Shown in pieces: positions 10,380 to 21,034 of a stretch of 64,000 nucleotides of DNA. Both the position numbers and the translations under genes were made by a program. Source of the DNA: Flectonema sp. DT1601. Lineage: Eukaryota > Euglenozoa > Diplonemea > Diplonemida > Diplonemidae. The stretch lies in assembly GCA_964019425.1 (NCBI GenBank), contig OZ025837.1, forward strand, positions 124,001 through 188,000, read 5' to 3'. Numbering within the stretch: the stretch's first letter is position 1; each line of letters starts with the position of its first letter. The notes below the pieces were generated by a model. It did not search any database. It was not told the DNA's origin and saw only the letters and a program-made list of their open reading frames with translations.

Positions 10380-11369
10380 CTACCTGGCATTTGATCTATG
10401 TCGCTCTAACTGCTCTACCTGAGATAGGTAGTTGAGCTGTTGAACACTTCTTGCAGCAGCACGACGTTCTTCTTTAATACCAATCAAAACATCATTCTGA
10501 GCGCAGAGTTCACTAATTCGATGCTCATGAGCAGCTCGCTTACGAAGTTTAGTAATACAAGCTGCTTGAGATAGAATTCTATGTTCTTTTTGCCATGTTA
10601 AGTCAAGACCACGAGAGCGAGACTCGTAACGAATGTCTGAGGAAGCAAACCCAGATGACGAAGGGTCCATTTCAGTCATCTGACGAGTTACAGAGAACCT
10701 CGTCGCTCCTAATCTAGTTTTTCCAACCAAAGCATCCGGAAATACCGGACCGCTAATTGCTTCATCAGCAGCTACTCGTACAGCTGCTGAGCTAGTCATT
10801 GCTCTTTCAGGTTTTTTACTCCGAAATACCATTCCTTGTCGTATACTGCTTTCTATATTCGCAATGGAAGAAACCATCGGATTTGGGATATCCAGAGTTC
10901 GTATTAAGGGAAGCTCACGACTTGTTTCTTTAGTTGTATCAGAAGCAGTGAATGACCTGTTTAGGATTGCAGATAAATTCTTTTCAAGAATGTCCTCAAA
11001 TATGCTTTTGGGTTGCTTAATTAAATCAGGAGATGTTGGTACTAAGCTGTTAGTTTTTAAACCCTTTTCTCTCAATTTCGCTGTTCGTTTATAATACGAT
11101 ACGGTATCAGCTGTTGCAGACTGATGTCTTTCTACTGCATTCATGTCAACGTTAGAGGCATCAGCTACAAAAACCTTTCTGTTTGTAGCCCCTGTTTGCG
11201 TTCTTAATCTTCGTCTACCACCCCATTCTCCAGTTCCAGGTAATTTTCTCAAATCACTTTTTCGAATACCATATGGGTATCTGTCTCGTTTTTTATTAGC
11301 AACGTCAGTCCAGTTGACATATTTGCTGTTCGCACTTCGTATTTGGCTGTCGAAGCTACTACGATTCAT
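10380..11369 (-). CDS. Unrecognised basic, Ser/Arg-rich protein with C-terminal coiled coil
   Basis: Open frame from ATG at 11367-11369 to TAG at 10380-10382, 329 residues. The N-terminal third is rich in Arg, Lys and Ser (for example KKRDRYPYGIRKSDLRKLPG and GGRRRLRTQT), the middle is probably disordered, and the last 70 residues are charged and helical with heptad-like spacing, suggesting a coiled coil. There is no signal peptide or membrane segment, and I recognise no family. The last codons can be read as a donor (GCCAG followed by GTAGTC) with an acceptor near 10304 (CTACTTCAG), which would replace the stop with about 23 further codons, so the 3' end is uncertain. It lies 168 bp downstream of the small gene at 11538-11886 on the same strand. 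Confidence 0.65.
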   Translation of the reverse strand: MNRSSFDSQIRSANSKYVNWTDVANKKRDRYPYGIRKSDLRKLPGTGEWGGRRRLRTQTGATNRKVFVADASNVDMNAVERHQSATADTVSYYKRTAKLREKGLKTNSLVPTSPDLIKQPKSIFEDILEKNLSAILNRSFTASDTTKETSRELPLIRTLDIPNPMVSSIANIESSIRQGMVFRSKKPERAMTSSAAVRVAADEAISGPVFPDALVGKTRLGATRFSVTRQMTEMDPSSSGFASSDIRYESRSRGLDLTWQKEHRILSQAACITKLRKRAAHEHRISELCAQNDVLIGIKEERRAAARSVQQLNYLSQVEQLERHRSNAR

Positions 11370-11537
11370 TTCTTTATCTGATTAATAAAGAAATTAAGAT
11401 AATCTTTAAAAAAACAAACTAACAAATAAAAAAAAAAAAATGAATAGTACCAACCATTTTATAAAAAAAATTCTAATCAACAATCGTTGTGTCAATCACT
11501 TCAGATGGTATTTTTAACAAATGACTACCGAAGGTCT
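11370..11537. other. Short intergenic region
   Basis: 168 bp between the small gene and the 10380-11369 gene. AT-rich, with an A12 run near 11430. Nothing else seen. Confidence 0.4.
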
Positions 11538-11886
11538 TCATGATTTACCACTGGTTGATAATTCCTTAGCTAGATTAACTTGCTTTCCAATTCCATTGAG
11601 ATCCATCCAGAGCTGTGATTTTTTATTATAACTTTTTTAAACTAAACAACCAGAATCAAAACCATTCTTATACCTTATCATCACTCTTTCTTGTTACTAC
11701 AGGGAGGTGGACATCTCCTTCTGATACATTCTTTCGATCTAATATACCATTCAACCAATCATTGTGTAACTGTTTATCAACATCACACCAAGAGTGTTCT
11801 ACACCATACACTTTTAACGCGCACCACTGAGTCCAAGAATGCAAACACTTCTTACTCCCATATAATAATACATTTTCTAAAACCAT
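11538..11886 (-). CDS. Unrecognised small two-exon gene, about 95 residues
   Basis: Exon 1 is 11886-11674 and exon 2 is 11612-11538, ending in TGA. The 61-nt intron starts AAG|GTATAAG and ends AATCACAG; joining keeps the frame and adds LWMDLNGIGKQVNL and ten more residues. The protein is small, Trp-, Cys- and His-containing (three Cys and three Trp in the first 34 residues) with no signal peptide or membrane helix. I do not recognise it. The frame is open for some codons upstream of the ATG and an AAAACAG acceptor-like site is nearby, so a further 5' exon is possible. It sits next to the left end of the array. Confidence 0.45.
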
Positions 11887-12018
11887 TTTTACGTAACAAC
11901 CTGTTTTTAAAAATTTGAATTCTTAAATTTCACTACGTGATACGATTATTCACATCAGTCACGATGTCGTCTCTTACTATGACATTTGATTCCATAAATT
12001 TGTGGTCTCCATTGCTTA
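11887..12018. other. Unique DNA between small gene and array edge
   Basis: AT-leaning single-copy sequence. On the minus strand a frame entering from the orphan array spacer continues to a stop at 11933, carrying a short in-frame stretch beginning MESNVIVRDD. I do not count this as a gene. Confidence 0.4.
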
Positions 12019-12040
12019 CTTCACAATTGCTTTTTTCCTT
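12019..12040 (-). other. Left junction of the array
   Basis: Read on the minus strand, an array unit goes AAAAAAGCAATAATGAAGGCC into its gene. At the edge the sequence is AAAAAAGCAATTGTGAAGTAA, so resemblance runs to about the second codon (start codon position GTG) and then stops. The lost copy was therefore cut at its 5' end and the A-rich leader is altered. Confidence 0.65.
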
Positions 12041-13172
12041 TTGCACGAAAGGGGGCTTAGAGCAAAACCTGTTTTGAGAAGGAAGGCGTGACAAAAAAAG
12101 CAAACCACACGAGGCAAGACAACAAAGACTGCTACAGAACATCGCCCGTGCAATGCGGGAACACCGTAAACGTACGTGACCAGCAGCGTACGGCGCCCGA
12201 GAAGGGAAAGGGAAAGGGGAAAAGGAAAGGGAAAGGGAGGAAGGTGTTGTGTGTTGTGTATCTGAAAAAAAAGAGGCGAGAGGAAACAATTTGGCAAAAG
12301 AAAACGGTCGGTCCCAGAGGCGCGGCGCGGCGGCTCTCTAGCTTGAGCAGCCAGCCGCAAAAAGGAACAATAATAAAGATAACAAAGGCCTCGGCAAGAA
12401 AACGATTTTCTGACATATTTTTTTTCTTTTTTTTTTTTTCCATCAGAACCGGCTTCCATCCCACACACAGAGAAGACACCGCCACCGCCACCGCCACCGC
12501 CACCCTTCAGTCGAAAGATAGATGCATGTCAAAACGGAGGTGAGGCGTTGCTTTTTTCCCCCTCGGTTCGCTGTTTCTTCTTTTGCTTTCCAGCCGCCGT
12601 GTGGGGGAAAAAGAAAAAAAAAGCAACTTGGAGCCTGCCGCGAACAACACAAAATAATTAAGAAAAGAGGTGAAAAGGCTTTGCGCCGCCAAGCAAAGTC
12701 GCCTTTCTAACCCGCCAACCGAAAATGCATGCAGCAAACGCTCCCCCCGCTCCCCCCCGCTCTTCTGTGGGCCACGCAGCCAACACCAGGAAGACAAGAG
12801 GACCACAAGAACCGATCGAGGGGGAAAAGAAAGAAACGCGGAGAATACCCTGGCAAGAGCTCGGTATCCACCCCCACGGAGGGCCAAAAATTGCCGACGA
12901 AGAAAAAGGACGGAATGGGTTTCAGTTCGCTTTTTCTCGGAAAGAACAAAGAAAAGAATGGCCCACGTGGTGTGGGGAAAACGAGTTGGAACTCGGAAAA
13001 CACAACAACAAGAAAGTCCTTGTTGGTGCGCACGTGACAGGCAAAAAGGAAAAAAAAAGGTTGGTGGGTGTCGCGTCCCAGCCAAAAAAAAAAAAAAAGG
13101 AAGCAGCAGAAGAAGAACAGGGGTGCCCGAATACCTGTTCTGTTGTTCGCGCCGCGCGTGTTCCCCATCATC
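12041..13172 (-). promoter_or_regulatory. Orphan array spacer (no gene downstream)
   Basis: A spacer like those in front of genes 1-26, with four GCCACC hexamers and A15, but its downstream (left) side is unique DNA instead of the secreted-protein gene. If the spacer holds a promoter, transcription from it would enter the single-copy flank towards the small gene at 11886. Confidence 0.7.
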
Positions 13173-13955
13173 CTACTGAAAGGCCGCCTCCGACAGAGCA
13201 CAGTTGGTGCATCCCCCGCGGCCGCACAACGGAGGAACGCAAGGTCCCTGAAGCATCCTCGGGCACCAGTCGTCAACACACTGTCCGTAGATGATTCTGC
13301 ACTGGTCGTATCCCGAGGTCTCGCACTTGTCAAGCGCGAGAGCCGAGCAGTCCACGCCGTCGCTGGCCAACGACGCGAACATCAGCCTCACGTTCGAATC
13401 CATGTCCACTCTCTCGAGGTGGTTTCGCGGAACCTGCTTCCTGAACGACATGAACTTGTGCTTGTCCTCCCCCGCGTCGCTGATGAACTTCGGGCCGCAC
13501 TGCGAAGGAGTCCAACCCTCGGTCACCAGGTAGTCCCTGAAGTCCGCGTTCAGCCCGGCCTCGCATCCCGCACACTTGTAGATGTTGATGTAGATGTCGC
13601 ACATCTTTATCGACGGGTGGTCCGCGCACCAGAACCTCATGAACGAACCCGCCGCGATGTTCCATGGCGGGATGTAGGCGGCGTTCAGGATCTGGGACTC
13701 GGGGATGTGGAAGAACCTCGAACCAGCGGTTTCCGGGTCGATCCATCCAGGCATGTTGTTGGCCACCTGCCCGCCCCCGAGAGAGATCAACGTTCCGCTG
13801 CTCACCGTTGCCGCGCCGCTCGTGTCAGGCGTCCCGAACACGCACCAACAGGTGTCCTTCGGGTACTGAGCCAGCGCCGCTTGCAGGGCAGGCGAGTCTT
13901 GAGCTTGCGCAGCTGCGACGAATGCAGAGAAGATCATGGTTGCGATGGCCTTCAT
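13173..13955 (-). CDS. Secreted cysteine-rich protein, array copy 1
   Basis: 260 residues, intronless, TAG stop. The start is the ATG at 13953-13955 because a signal peptide begins there: MKAIATM, a hydrophobic core IFSAFVAAA and a cleavage site AQA|Q after residue 18. The mature part has 16 cysteines (36, 38, 110, 119, 128, 131, 153, 203, 211, 219, 226, 231, 239, 244, 249, 252), an even number fitting eight disulphides. Cys 203-252 form a dense C-terminal knot-like block (10 cysteines in 50 residues). The middle (about 80-175) has alternating hydrophobic strands such as ILNAAYI and CDIYINIYKC, and may be a beta-sandwich. There is no membrane segment, GPI signal or catalytic motif that I recognise. 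Codons favour G/C endings, unlike the left-flank genes, consistent with high expression. Function unknown: wall or matrix protein, adhesive, or secreted defence or effector protein are all open. Confidence 0.9.
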   Translation of the reverse strand: MKAIATMIFSAFVAAAQAQDSPALQAALAQYPKDTCWCVFGTPDTSGAATVSSGTLISLGGGQVANNMPGWIDPETAGSRFFHIPESQILNAAYIPPWNIAAGSFMRFWCADHPSIKMCDIYINIYKCAGCEAGLNADFRDYLVTEGWTPSQCGPKFISDAGEDKHKFMSFRKQVPRNHLERVDMDSNVRLMFASLASDGVDCSALALDKCETSGYDQCRIIYGQCVDDWCPRMLQGPCVPPLCGRGGCTNCALSEAAFQ

Positions 13956-15154
13956 TATTGCTTTTTTTTTTTTTTTGTTTTTTTGTTTTTTTTGCACGAA
14001 AGGGGGCTTAGAGCAAAACCTGTTTTGAGAAGGAAGGCGTGACAAAAAAAGCAAACCACACGAGGCAAGACAACAAAGACTGCTACAGAACATCGCCCGT
14101 GCAATGCGGGAACACCGTAAACGTACGTGACCAGCAGCGTACGGCGCCCGAGAAGGGAAAGGGAAAGGGGAAAAGGAAAGGGAAAGGGAGGAAGGTGTTG
14201 TGTGTTGTGTATCTGAAAAAAAAGAGGCGAGAGGAAACAATTTGGCAAAAGAAAACGGTCGGTCCCAGAGGCGCGGCGCGGCGGCTCTCTAGCTTGAGCA
14301 GCCAGCCGCAAAAAGGAACAATAATAAAGATAACAAAGGCCTCGGCAAGAAAACGATTTTCTGACATATTTTTTTTCTTTTTTTTTTTTTTCCATCAGAA
14401 CCGGCTTCCATCCCACACACAGAGAAGACACCGCCACCGCCACCGCCACCGCCACCGCCACCGCCACCGCCACCGCCACCGCCACCCTTCAGTCGAAAGA
14501 TAGATGCATGTCAAAACGGAGGTGAGGCGTTGCTTTTTTCCCCCTCGGTTCGCTGTTTCTTCTTTTGCTTTCCAGCCGCCGTGTGGGGGAAAAAGAAAAA
14601 AAAAGCAACTTGGAGCCTGCCGCGAACAACACAAAATAATTAAGAAAAGAGGTGAAAAGGCTTTGCGCCGCCAAGCAAAGTCGCCTTTCTAACCCGCCAA
14701 CCGAAAATGCATGCAGCAAACGCTCCCCCCGCTCCCCCCCGCTCTTCTGTGGGCCACGCAGCCAACACCAGGAAGACAAGAGGACCACAAGAACCGATCG
14801 AGGGGGAAAAGAAAGAAACGCGGAGAATACCCTGGCAAGAGCTCGGTATCCACCCCCACGGAGGGCCAAAAATTGCCGACGAAGAAAAAGGACGGAATGG
14901 GTTTCAGTTCGCTTTTTCTCGGAAAGAACAAAGAAAAGAATGGCCCACGTGGTGTGGGGAAAACGAGTTGGAACTCGGAAAACACAACAACAAGAAAGTC
15001 CTTGTTGGTGCGCACGTGACAGGCAAAAAGGAAAAAAAAAGGTTGGTGGGTGTCGCGTCCCAGCCAAAAAAAAAAAAAAAGGAAGCAGCAGAAGAAGAAC
15101 AGGGGTGCCCGAATACCTGTTCTGTTGTTCGCGCCGCGCGTGTTCCCCATCATC
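13956..15154 (-). promoter_or_regulatory. Array spacer upstream of copy 1 (reference description)
   Basis: In sense (minus) orientation the ATG is preceded by GCAATA and an A8-C-A7-C-A15 leader (T runs at 13962-13994 on plus). About 200-240 bp upstream is a CT-rich block of CCCTTT repeats (plus 14155-14194). A C-interrupted T tract lies at 14369-14393 and nine GCCACC hexamers at 14433-14486. Two CACGTG palindromes sit at 14946-14951 and 15013-15018, and the A15 tract at 15066-15080 lies in or near the 3' untranslated region of copy 2. I see no TATA box and no AATAAA signal. CT-rich blocks near start sites are common in strongly expressed genes of several microbial eukaryotes; the exact promoter is inferred, not shown. 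Confidence 0.5.
14433..14486 (+). repeat. GCCACC hexamer microsatellite (9 copies)
   Basis: Nine GCCACC units, the longest allele in the array, shared only with the next spacer (16415-16468). Other spacers carry 3, 4 or 5. Confidence 0.9.
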
Positions 15155-15937
15155 CTACTGAAAGGCCGCCTCCGACAGAGCACAGTTGGTGCATCCCCCG
15201 CGGCCGCACAACGGAGGAACGCAAGGTCCCTGAAGCATCCTCGGGCACCAGTCGTCAACACACTGTCCGTAGATGATTCTGCACTGGTCGTATCCCGAGG
15301 TCTCGCACTTGTCAAGCGCGAGAGCCGAGCAGTCCACGCCGTCGCTGGCCAACGACGCGAACATCAGCCTCACGTTCGAATCCATGTCCACTCTCTCGAG
15401 GTGGTTTCGCGGAACCTGCTTCCTGAACGACATGAACTTGTGCTTGTCCTCCCCCGCGTCGCTGATGAACTTCGGGCCGCACTGCGAAGGAGTCCAACCC
15501 TCGGTCACCAGGTAGTCCCTGAAGTCCGCGTTCAGCCCGGCCTCGCATCCCGCACACTTGTAGATGTTGATGTAGATGTCGCACATCTTTATCGACGGGT
15601 GGTCCGCGCACCAGAACCTCATGAACGAACCCGCCGCGATGTTCCATGGCGGGATGTAGGCGGCGTTCAGGATCTGGGACTCGGGGATGTGGAAGAACCT
15701 CGAACCAGCGGTTTCCGGGTCGATCCATCCAGGCATGTTGTTGGCCACCTGCCCGCCCCCGAGAGAGATCAACGTTCCGCTGCTCACCGTTGCCGCGCCG
15801 CTCGTGTCAGGCGTCCCGAACACGCACCAACAGGTGTCCTTCGGGTACTGAGCCAGCGCCGCTTGCAGGGCAGGCGAGTCTTGAGCTTGCGCAGCTGCGA
15901 CGAATGCAGAGAAGATCATGGTTGCGATGGCCTTCAT
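15155..15937 (-). CDS. Secreted cysteine-rich protein, array copy 2
   Basis: Same 260 residues as copy 1. Its upstream spacer has nine hexamers and A15; unit 1982 bp, identical in length to unit 1. Confidence 0.9.
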   Translation of the reverse strand: MKAIATMIFSAFVAAAQAQDSPALQAALAQYPKDTCWCVFGTPDTSGAATVSSGTLISLGGGQVANNMPGWIDPETAGSRFFHIPESQILNAAYIPPWNIAAGSFMRFWCADHPSIKMCDIYINIYKCAGCEAGLNADFRDYLVTEGWTPSQCGPKFISDAGEDKHKFMSFRKQVPRNHLERVDMDSNVRLMFASLASDGVDCSALALDKCETSGYDQCRIIYGQCVDDWCPRMLQGPCVPPLCGRGGCTNCALSEAAFQ

Positions 15938-17136
15938 TATTGCTTTTTTTTTTTTTTTGTTTTTTTGTTTTTTTTGCACGAAAGGGGGCTTAGAGCAAAA
16001 CCTGTTTTGAGAAGGAAGGCGTGACAAAAAAAGCAAACCACACGAGGCAAGACAACAAAGACTGCTACAGAACATCGCCCGTGCAATGCGGGAACACCGT
16101 AAACGTACGTGACCAGCAGCGTACGGCGCCCGAGAAGGGAAAGGGAAAGGGGAAAAGGAAAGGGAAAGGGAGGAAGGTGTTGTGTGTTGTGTATCTGAAA
16201 AAAAAGAGGCGAGAGGAAACAATTTGGCAAAAGAAAACGGTCGGTCCCAGAGGCGCGGCGCGGCGGCTCTCTAGCTTGAGCAGCCAGCCGCAAAAAGGAA
16301 CAATAATAAAGATAACAAAGGCCTCGGCAAGAAAACGATTTTCTGACATATTTTTTTTCTTTTTTTTTTTTTTCCATCAGAACCGGCTTCCATCCCACAC
16401 ACAGAGAAGACACCGCCACCGCCACCGCCACCGCCACCGCCACCGCCACCGCCACCGCCACCGCCACCCTTCAGTCGAAAGATAGATGCATGTCAAAACG
16501 GAGGTGAGGCGTTGCTTTTTTCCCCCTCGGTTCGCTGTTTCTTCTTTTGCTTTCCAGCCGCCGTGTGGGGGAAAAAGAAAAAAAAAGCAACTTGGAGCCT
16601 GCCGCGAACAACACAAAATAATTAAGAAAAGAGGTGAAAAGGCTTTGCGCCGCCAAGCAAAGTCGCCTTTCTAACCCGCCAACCGAAAATGCATGCAGCA
16701 AACGCTCCCCCCGCTCCCCCCCGCTCTTCTGTGGGCCACGCAGCCAACACCAGGAAGACAAGAGGACCACAAGAACCGATCGAGGGGGAAAAGAAAGAAA
16801 CGCGGAGAATACCCTGGCAAGAGCTCGGTATCCACCCCCACGGAGGGCCAAAAATTGCCGACGAAGAAAAAGGACGGAATGGGTTTCAGTTCGCTTTTTC
16901 TCGGAAAGAACAAAGAAAAGAATGGCCCACGTGGTGTGGGGAAAACGAGTTGGAACTCGGAAAACACAACAACAAGAAAGTCCTTGTTGGTGCGCACGTG
17001 ACAGGCAAAAAGGAAAAAAAAAGGTTGGTGGGTGTCGCGTCCCAGCCAAAAAAAAAAAAAAAGGAAGCAGCAGAAGAAGAACAGGGGTGCCCGAATACCT
17101 GTTCTGTTGTTCGCGCCGCGCGTGTTCCCCATCATC

Positions 17137-17919
17137 CTACTGAAAGGCCGCCTCCGACAGAGCACAGTTGGTGCATCCCCCGCGGCCGCACAACGGAGGA
17201 ACGCAAGGTCCCTGAAGCATCCTCGGGCACCAGTCGTCAACACACTGTCCGTAGATGATTCTGCACTGGTCGTATCCCGAGGTCTCGCACTTGTCAAGCG
17301 CGAGAGCCGAGCAGTCCACGCCGTCGCTGGCCAACGACGCGAACATCAGCCTCACGTTCGAATCCATGTCCACTCTCTCGAGGTGGTTTCGCGGAACCTG
17401 CTTCCTGAACGACATGAACTTGTGCTTGTCCTCCCCCGCGTCGCTGATGAACTTCGGGCCGCACTGCGAAGGAGTCCAACCCTCGGTCACCAGGTAGTCC
17501 CTGAAGTCCGCGTTCAGCCCGGCCTCGCATCCCGCACACTTGTAGATGTTGATGTAGATGTCGCACATCTTTATCGACGGGTGGTCCGCGCACCAGAACC
17601 TCATGAACGAACCCGCCGCGATGTTCCATGGCGGGATGTAGGCGGCGTTCAGGATCTGGGACTCGGGGATGTGGAAGAACCTCGAACCAGCGGTTTCCGG
17701 GTCGATCCATCCAGGCATGTTGTTGGCCACCTGCCCGCCCCCGAGAGAGATCAACGTTCCGCTGCTCACCGTTGCCGCGCCGCTCGTGTCAGGCGTCCCG
17801 AACACGCACCAACAGGTGTCCTTCGGGTACTGAGCCAGCGCCGCTTGCAGGGCAGGCGAGTCTTGAGCTTGCGCAGCTGCGACGAATGCAGAGAAGATCA
17901 TGGTTGCGATGGCCTTCAT
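17137..17919 (-). CDS. Secreted cysteine-rich protein, array copy 3
   Basis: Identical product. The spacer drops to three hexamers, A15; unit 1946 bp. Confidence 0.9.
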   Translation of the reverse strand: MKAIATMIFSAFVAAAQAQDSPALQAALAQYPKDTCWCVFGTPDTSGAATVSSGTLISLGGGQVANNMPGWIDPETAGSRFFHIPESQILNAAYIPPWNIAAGSFMRFWCADHPSIKMCDIYINIYKCAGCEAGLNADFRDYLVTEGWTPSQCGPKFISDAGEDKHKFMSFRKQVPRNHLERVDMDSNVRLMFASLASDGVDCSALALDKCETSGYDQCRIIYGQCVDDWCPRMLQGPCVPPLCGRGGCTNCALSEAAFQ

Positions 17920-19082
17920 TATTGCTTTTTTTTTTTTTTTGTTTTTTTGTTTTTTTTGCACGAAAGGGGGCTTAGAGCAAAACCTGTTTTGAGAAGGAAG
18001 GCGTGACAAAAAAAGCAAACCACACGAGGCAAGACAACAAAGACTGCTACAGAACATCGCCCGTGCAATGCGGGAACACCGTAAACGTACGTGACCAGCA
18101 GCGTACGGCGCCCGAGAAGGGAAAGGGAAAGGGGAAAAGGAAAGGGAAAGGGAGGAAGGTGTTGTGTGTTGTGTATCTGAAAAAAAAGAGGCGAGAGGAA
18201 ACAATTTGGCAAAAGAAAACGGTCGGTCCCAGAGGCGCGGCGCGGCGGCTCTCTAGCTTGAGCAGCCAGCCGCAAAAAGGAACAATAATAAAGATAACAA
18301 AGGCCTCGGCAAGAAAACGATTTTCTGACATATTTTTTTTCTTTTTTTTTTTTTTCCATCAGAACCGGCTTCCATCCCACACACAGAGAAGACACCGCCA
18401 CCGCCACCGCCACCCTTCAGTCGAAAGATAGATGCATGTCAAAACGGAGGTGAGGCGTTGCTTTTTTCCCCCTCGGTTCGCTGTTTCTTCTTTTGCTTTC
18501 CAGCCGCCGTGTGGGGGAAAAAGAAAAAAAAAGCAACTTGGAGCCTGCCGCGAACAACACAAAATAATTAAGAAAAGAGGTGAAAAGGCTTTGCGCCGCC
18601 AAGCAAAGTCGCCTTTCTAACCCGCCAACCGAAAATGCATGCAGCAAACGCTCCCCCCGCTCCCCCCCGCTCTTCTGTGGGCCACGCAGCCAACACCAGG
18701 AAGACAAGAGGACCACAAGAACCGATCGAGGGGGAAAAGAAAGAAACGCGGAGAATACCCTGGCAAGAGCTCGGTATCCACCCCCACGGAGGGCCAAAAA
18801 TTGCCGACGAAGAAAAAGGACGGAATGGGTTTCAGTTCGCTTTTTCTCGGAAAGAACAAAGAAAAGAATGGCCCACGTGGTGTGGGGAAAACGAGTTGGA
18901 ACTCGGAAAACACAACAACAAGAAAGTCCTTGTTGGTGCGCACGTGACAGGCAAAAAGGAAAAAAAAAGGTTGGTGGGTGTCGCGTCCCAGCCAAAAAAA
19001 AAAAAAAAGGAAGCAGCAGAAGAAGAACAGGGGTGCCCGAATACCTGTTCTGTTGTTCGCGCCGCGCGTGTTCCCCATCATC

Positions 19083-19865
19083 CTACTGAAAGGCCGCCTC
19101 CGACAGAGCACAGTTGGTGCATCCCCCGCGGCCGCACAACGGAGGAACGCAAGGTCCCTGAAGCATCCTCGGGCACCAGTCGTCAACACACTGTCCGTAG
19201 ATGATTCTGCACTGGTCGTATCCCGAGGTCTCGCACTTGTCAAGCGCGAGAGCCGAGCAGTCCACGCCGTCGCTGGCCAACGACGCGAACATCAGCCTCA
19301 CGTTCGAATCCATGTCCACTCTCTCGAGGTGGTTTCGCGGAACCTGCTTCCTGAACGACATGAACTTGTGCTTGTCCTCCCCCGCGTCGCTGATGAACTT
19401 CGGGCCGCACTGCGAAGGAGTCCAACCCTCGGTCACCAGGTAGTCCCTGAAGTCCGCGTTCAGCCCGGCCTCGCATCCCGCACACTTGTAGATGTTGATG
19501 TAGATGTCGCACATCTTTATCGACGGGTGGTCCGCGCACCAGAACCTCATGAACGAACCCGCCGCGATGTTCCATGGCGGGATGTAGGCGGCGTTCAGGA
19601 TCTGGGACTCGGGGATGTGGAAGAACCTCGAACCAGCGGTTTCCGGGTCGATCCATCCAGGCATGTTGTTGGCCACCTGCCCGCCCCCGAGAGAGATCAA
19701 CGTTCCGCTGCTCACCGTTGCCGCGCCGCTCGTGTCAGGCGTCCCGAACACGCACCAACAGGTGTCCTTCGGGTACTGAGCCAGCGCCGCTTGCAGGGCA
19801 GGCGAGTCTTGAGCTTGCGCAGCTGCGACGAATGCAGAGAAGATCATGGTTGCGATGGCCTTCAT
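19083..19865 (-). CDS. Secreted cysteine-rich protein, array copy 4
   Basis: Identical product. Spacer with four hexamers, A15; unit 1952 bp, the only complete unit of this length. Confidence 0.9.
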   Translation of the reverse strand: MKAIATMIFSAFVAAAQAQDSPALQAALAQYPKDTCWCVFGTPDTSGAATVSSGTLISLGGGQVANNMPGWIDPETAGSRFFHIPESQILNAAYIPPWNIAAGSFMRFWCADHPSIKMCDIYINIYKCAGCEAGLNADFRDYLVTEGWTPSQCGPKFISDAGEDKHKFMSFRKQVPRNHLERVDMDSNVRLMFASLASDGVDCSALALDKCETSGYDQCRIIYGQCVDDWCPRMLQGPCVPPLCGRGGCTNCALSEAAFQ

Positions 19866-21034
19866 TATTGCTTTTTTTTTTTTTTTGTTTTTTTGTTTTT
19901 TTTGCACGAAAGGGGGCTTAGAGCAAAACCTGTTTTGAGAAGGAAGGCGTGACAAAAAAAGCAAACCACACGAGGCAAGACAACAAAGACTGCTACAGAA
20001 CATCGCCCGTGCAATGCGGGAACACCGTAAACGTACGTGACCAGCAGCGTACGGCGCCCGAGAAGGGAAAGGGAAAGGGGAAAAGGAAAGGGAAAGGGAG
20101 GAAGGTGTTGTGTGTTGTGTATCTGAAAAAAAAGAGGCGAGAGGAAACAATTTGGCAAAAGAAAACGGTCGGTCCCAGAGGCGCGGCGCGGCGGCTCTCT
20201 AGCTTGAGCAGCCAGCCGCAAAAAGGAACAATAATAAAGATAACAAAGGCCTCGGCAAGAAAACGATTTTCTGACATATTTTTTTTCTTTTTTTTTTTTT
20301 TCCATCAGAACCGGCTTCCATCCCACACACAGAGAAGACACCGCCACCGCCACCGCCACCGCCACCCTTCAGTCGAAAGATAGATGCATGTCAAAACGGA
20401 GGTGAGGCGTTGCTTTTTTCCCCCTCGGTTCGCTGTTTCTTCTTTTGCTTTCCAGCCGCCGTGTGGGGGAAAAAGAAAAAAAAAGCAACTTGGAGCCTGC
20501 CGCGAACAACACAAAATAATTAAGAAAAGAGGTGAAAAGGCTTTGCGCCGCCAAGCAAAGTCGCCTTTCTAACCCGCCAACCGAAAATGCATGCAGCAAA
20601 CGCTCCCCCCGCTCCCCCCCGCTCTTCTGTGGGCCACGCAGCCAACACCAGGAAGACAAGAGGACCACAAGAACCGATCGAGGGGGAAAAGAAAGAAACG
20701 CGGAGAATACCCTGGCAAGAGCTCGGTATCCACCCCCACGGAGGGCCAAAAATTGCCGACGAAGAAAAAGGACGGAATGGGTTTCAGTTCGCTTTTTCTC
20801 GGAAAGAACAAAGAAAAGAATGGCCCACGTGGTGTGGGGAAAACGAGTTGGAACTCGGAAAACACAACAACAAGAAAGTCCTTGTTGGTGCGCACGTGAC
20901 AGGCAAAAAGGAAAAAAAAAGGTTGGTGGGTGTCGCGTCCCAGCCAAAAAAAAAAAAAAAGGAAGCAGCAGAAGAAGAACAGGGGTGCCCGAATACCTGT
21001 TCTGTTGTTCGCGCCGCGCGTGTTCCCCATCATC

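Noticed and set aside
13173-14240. N-terminal extension of the array protein by 95 codons to the ATG at 14240
   Set aside because: The extension crosses the CT block and the A-rich leader (poly-Lys) and would bury a textbook signal peptide. The internal ATG at 13955 explains the protein better.
14395-15315. Other spacer frames (Phe/Ser- and Arg/Lys-rich, 60-208 codons, both strands)
   Set aside because: Low-complexity translations of homopolymers and purine or hexamer tracts, mutually overlapping; they change with hexamer or A-tract length and have no domain.
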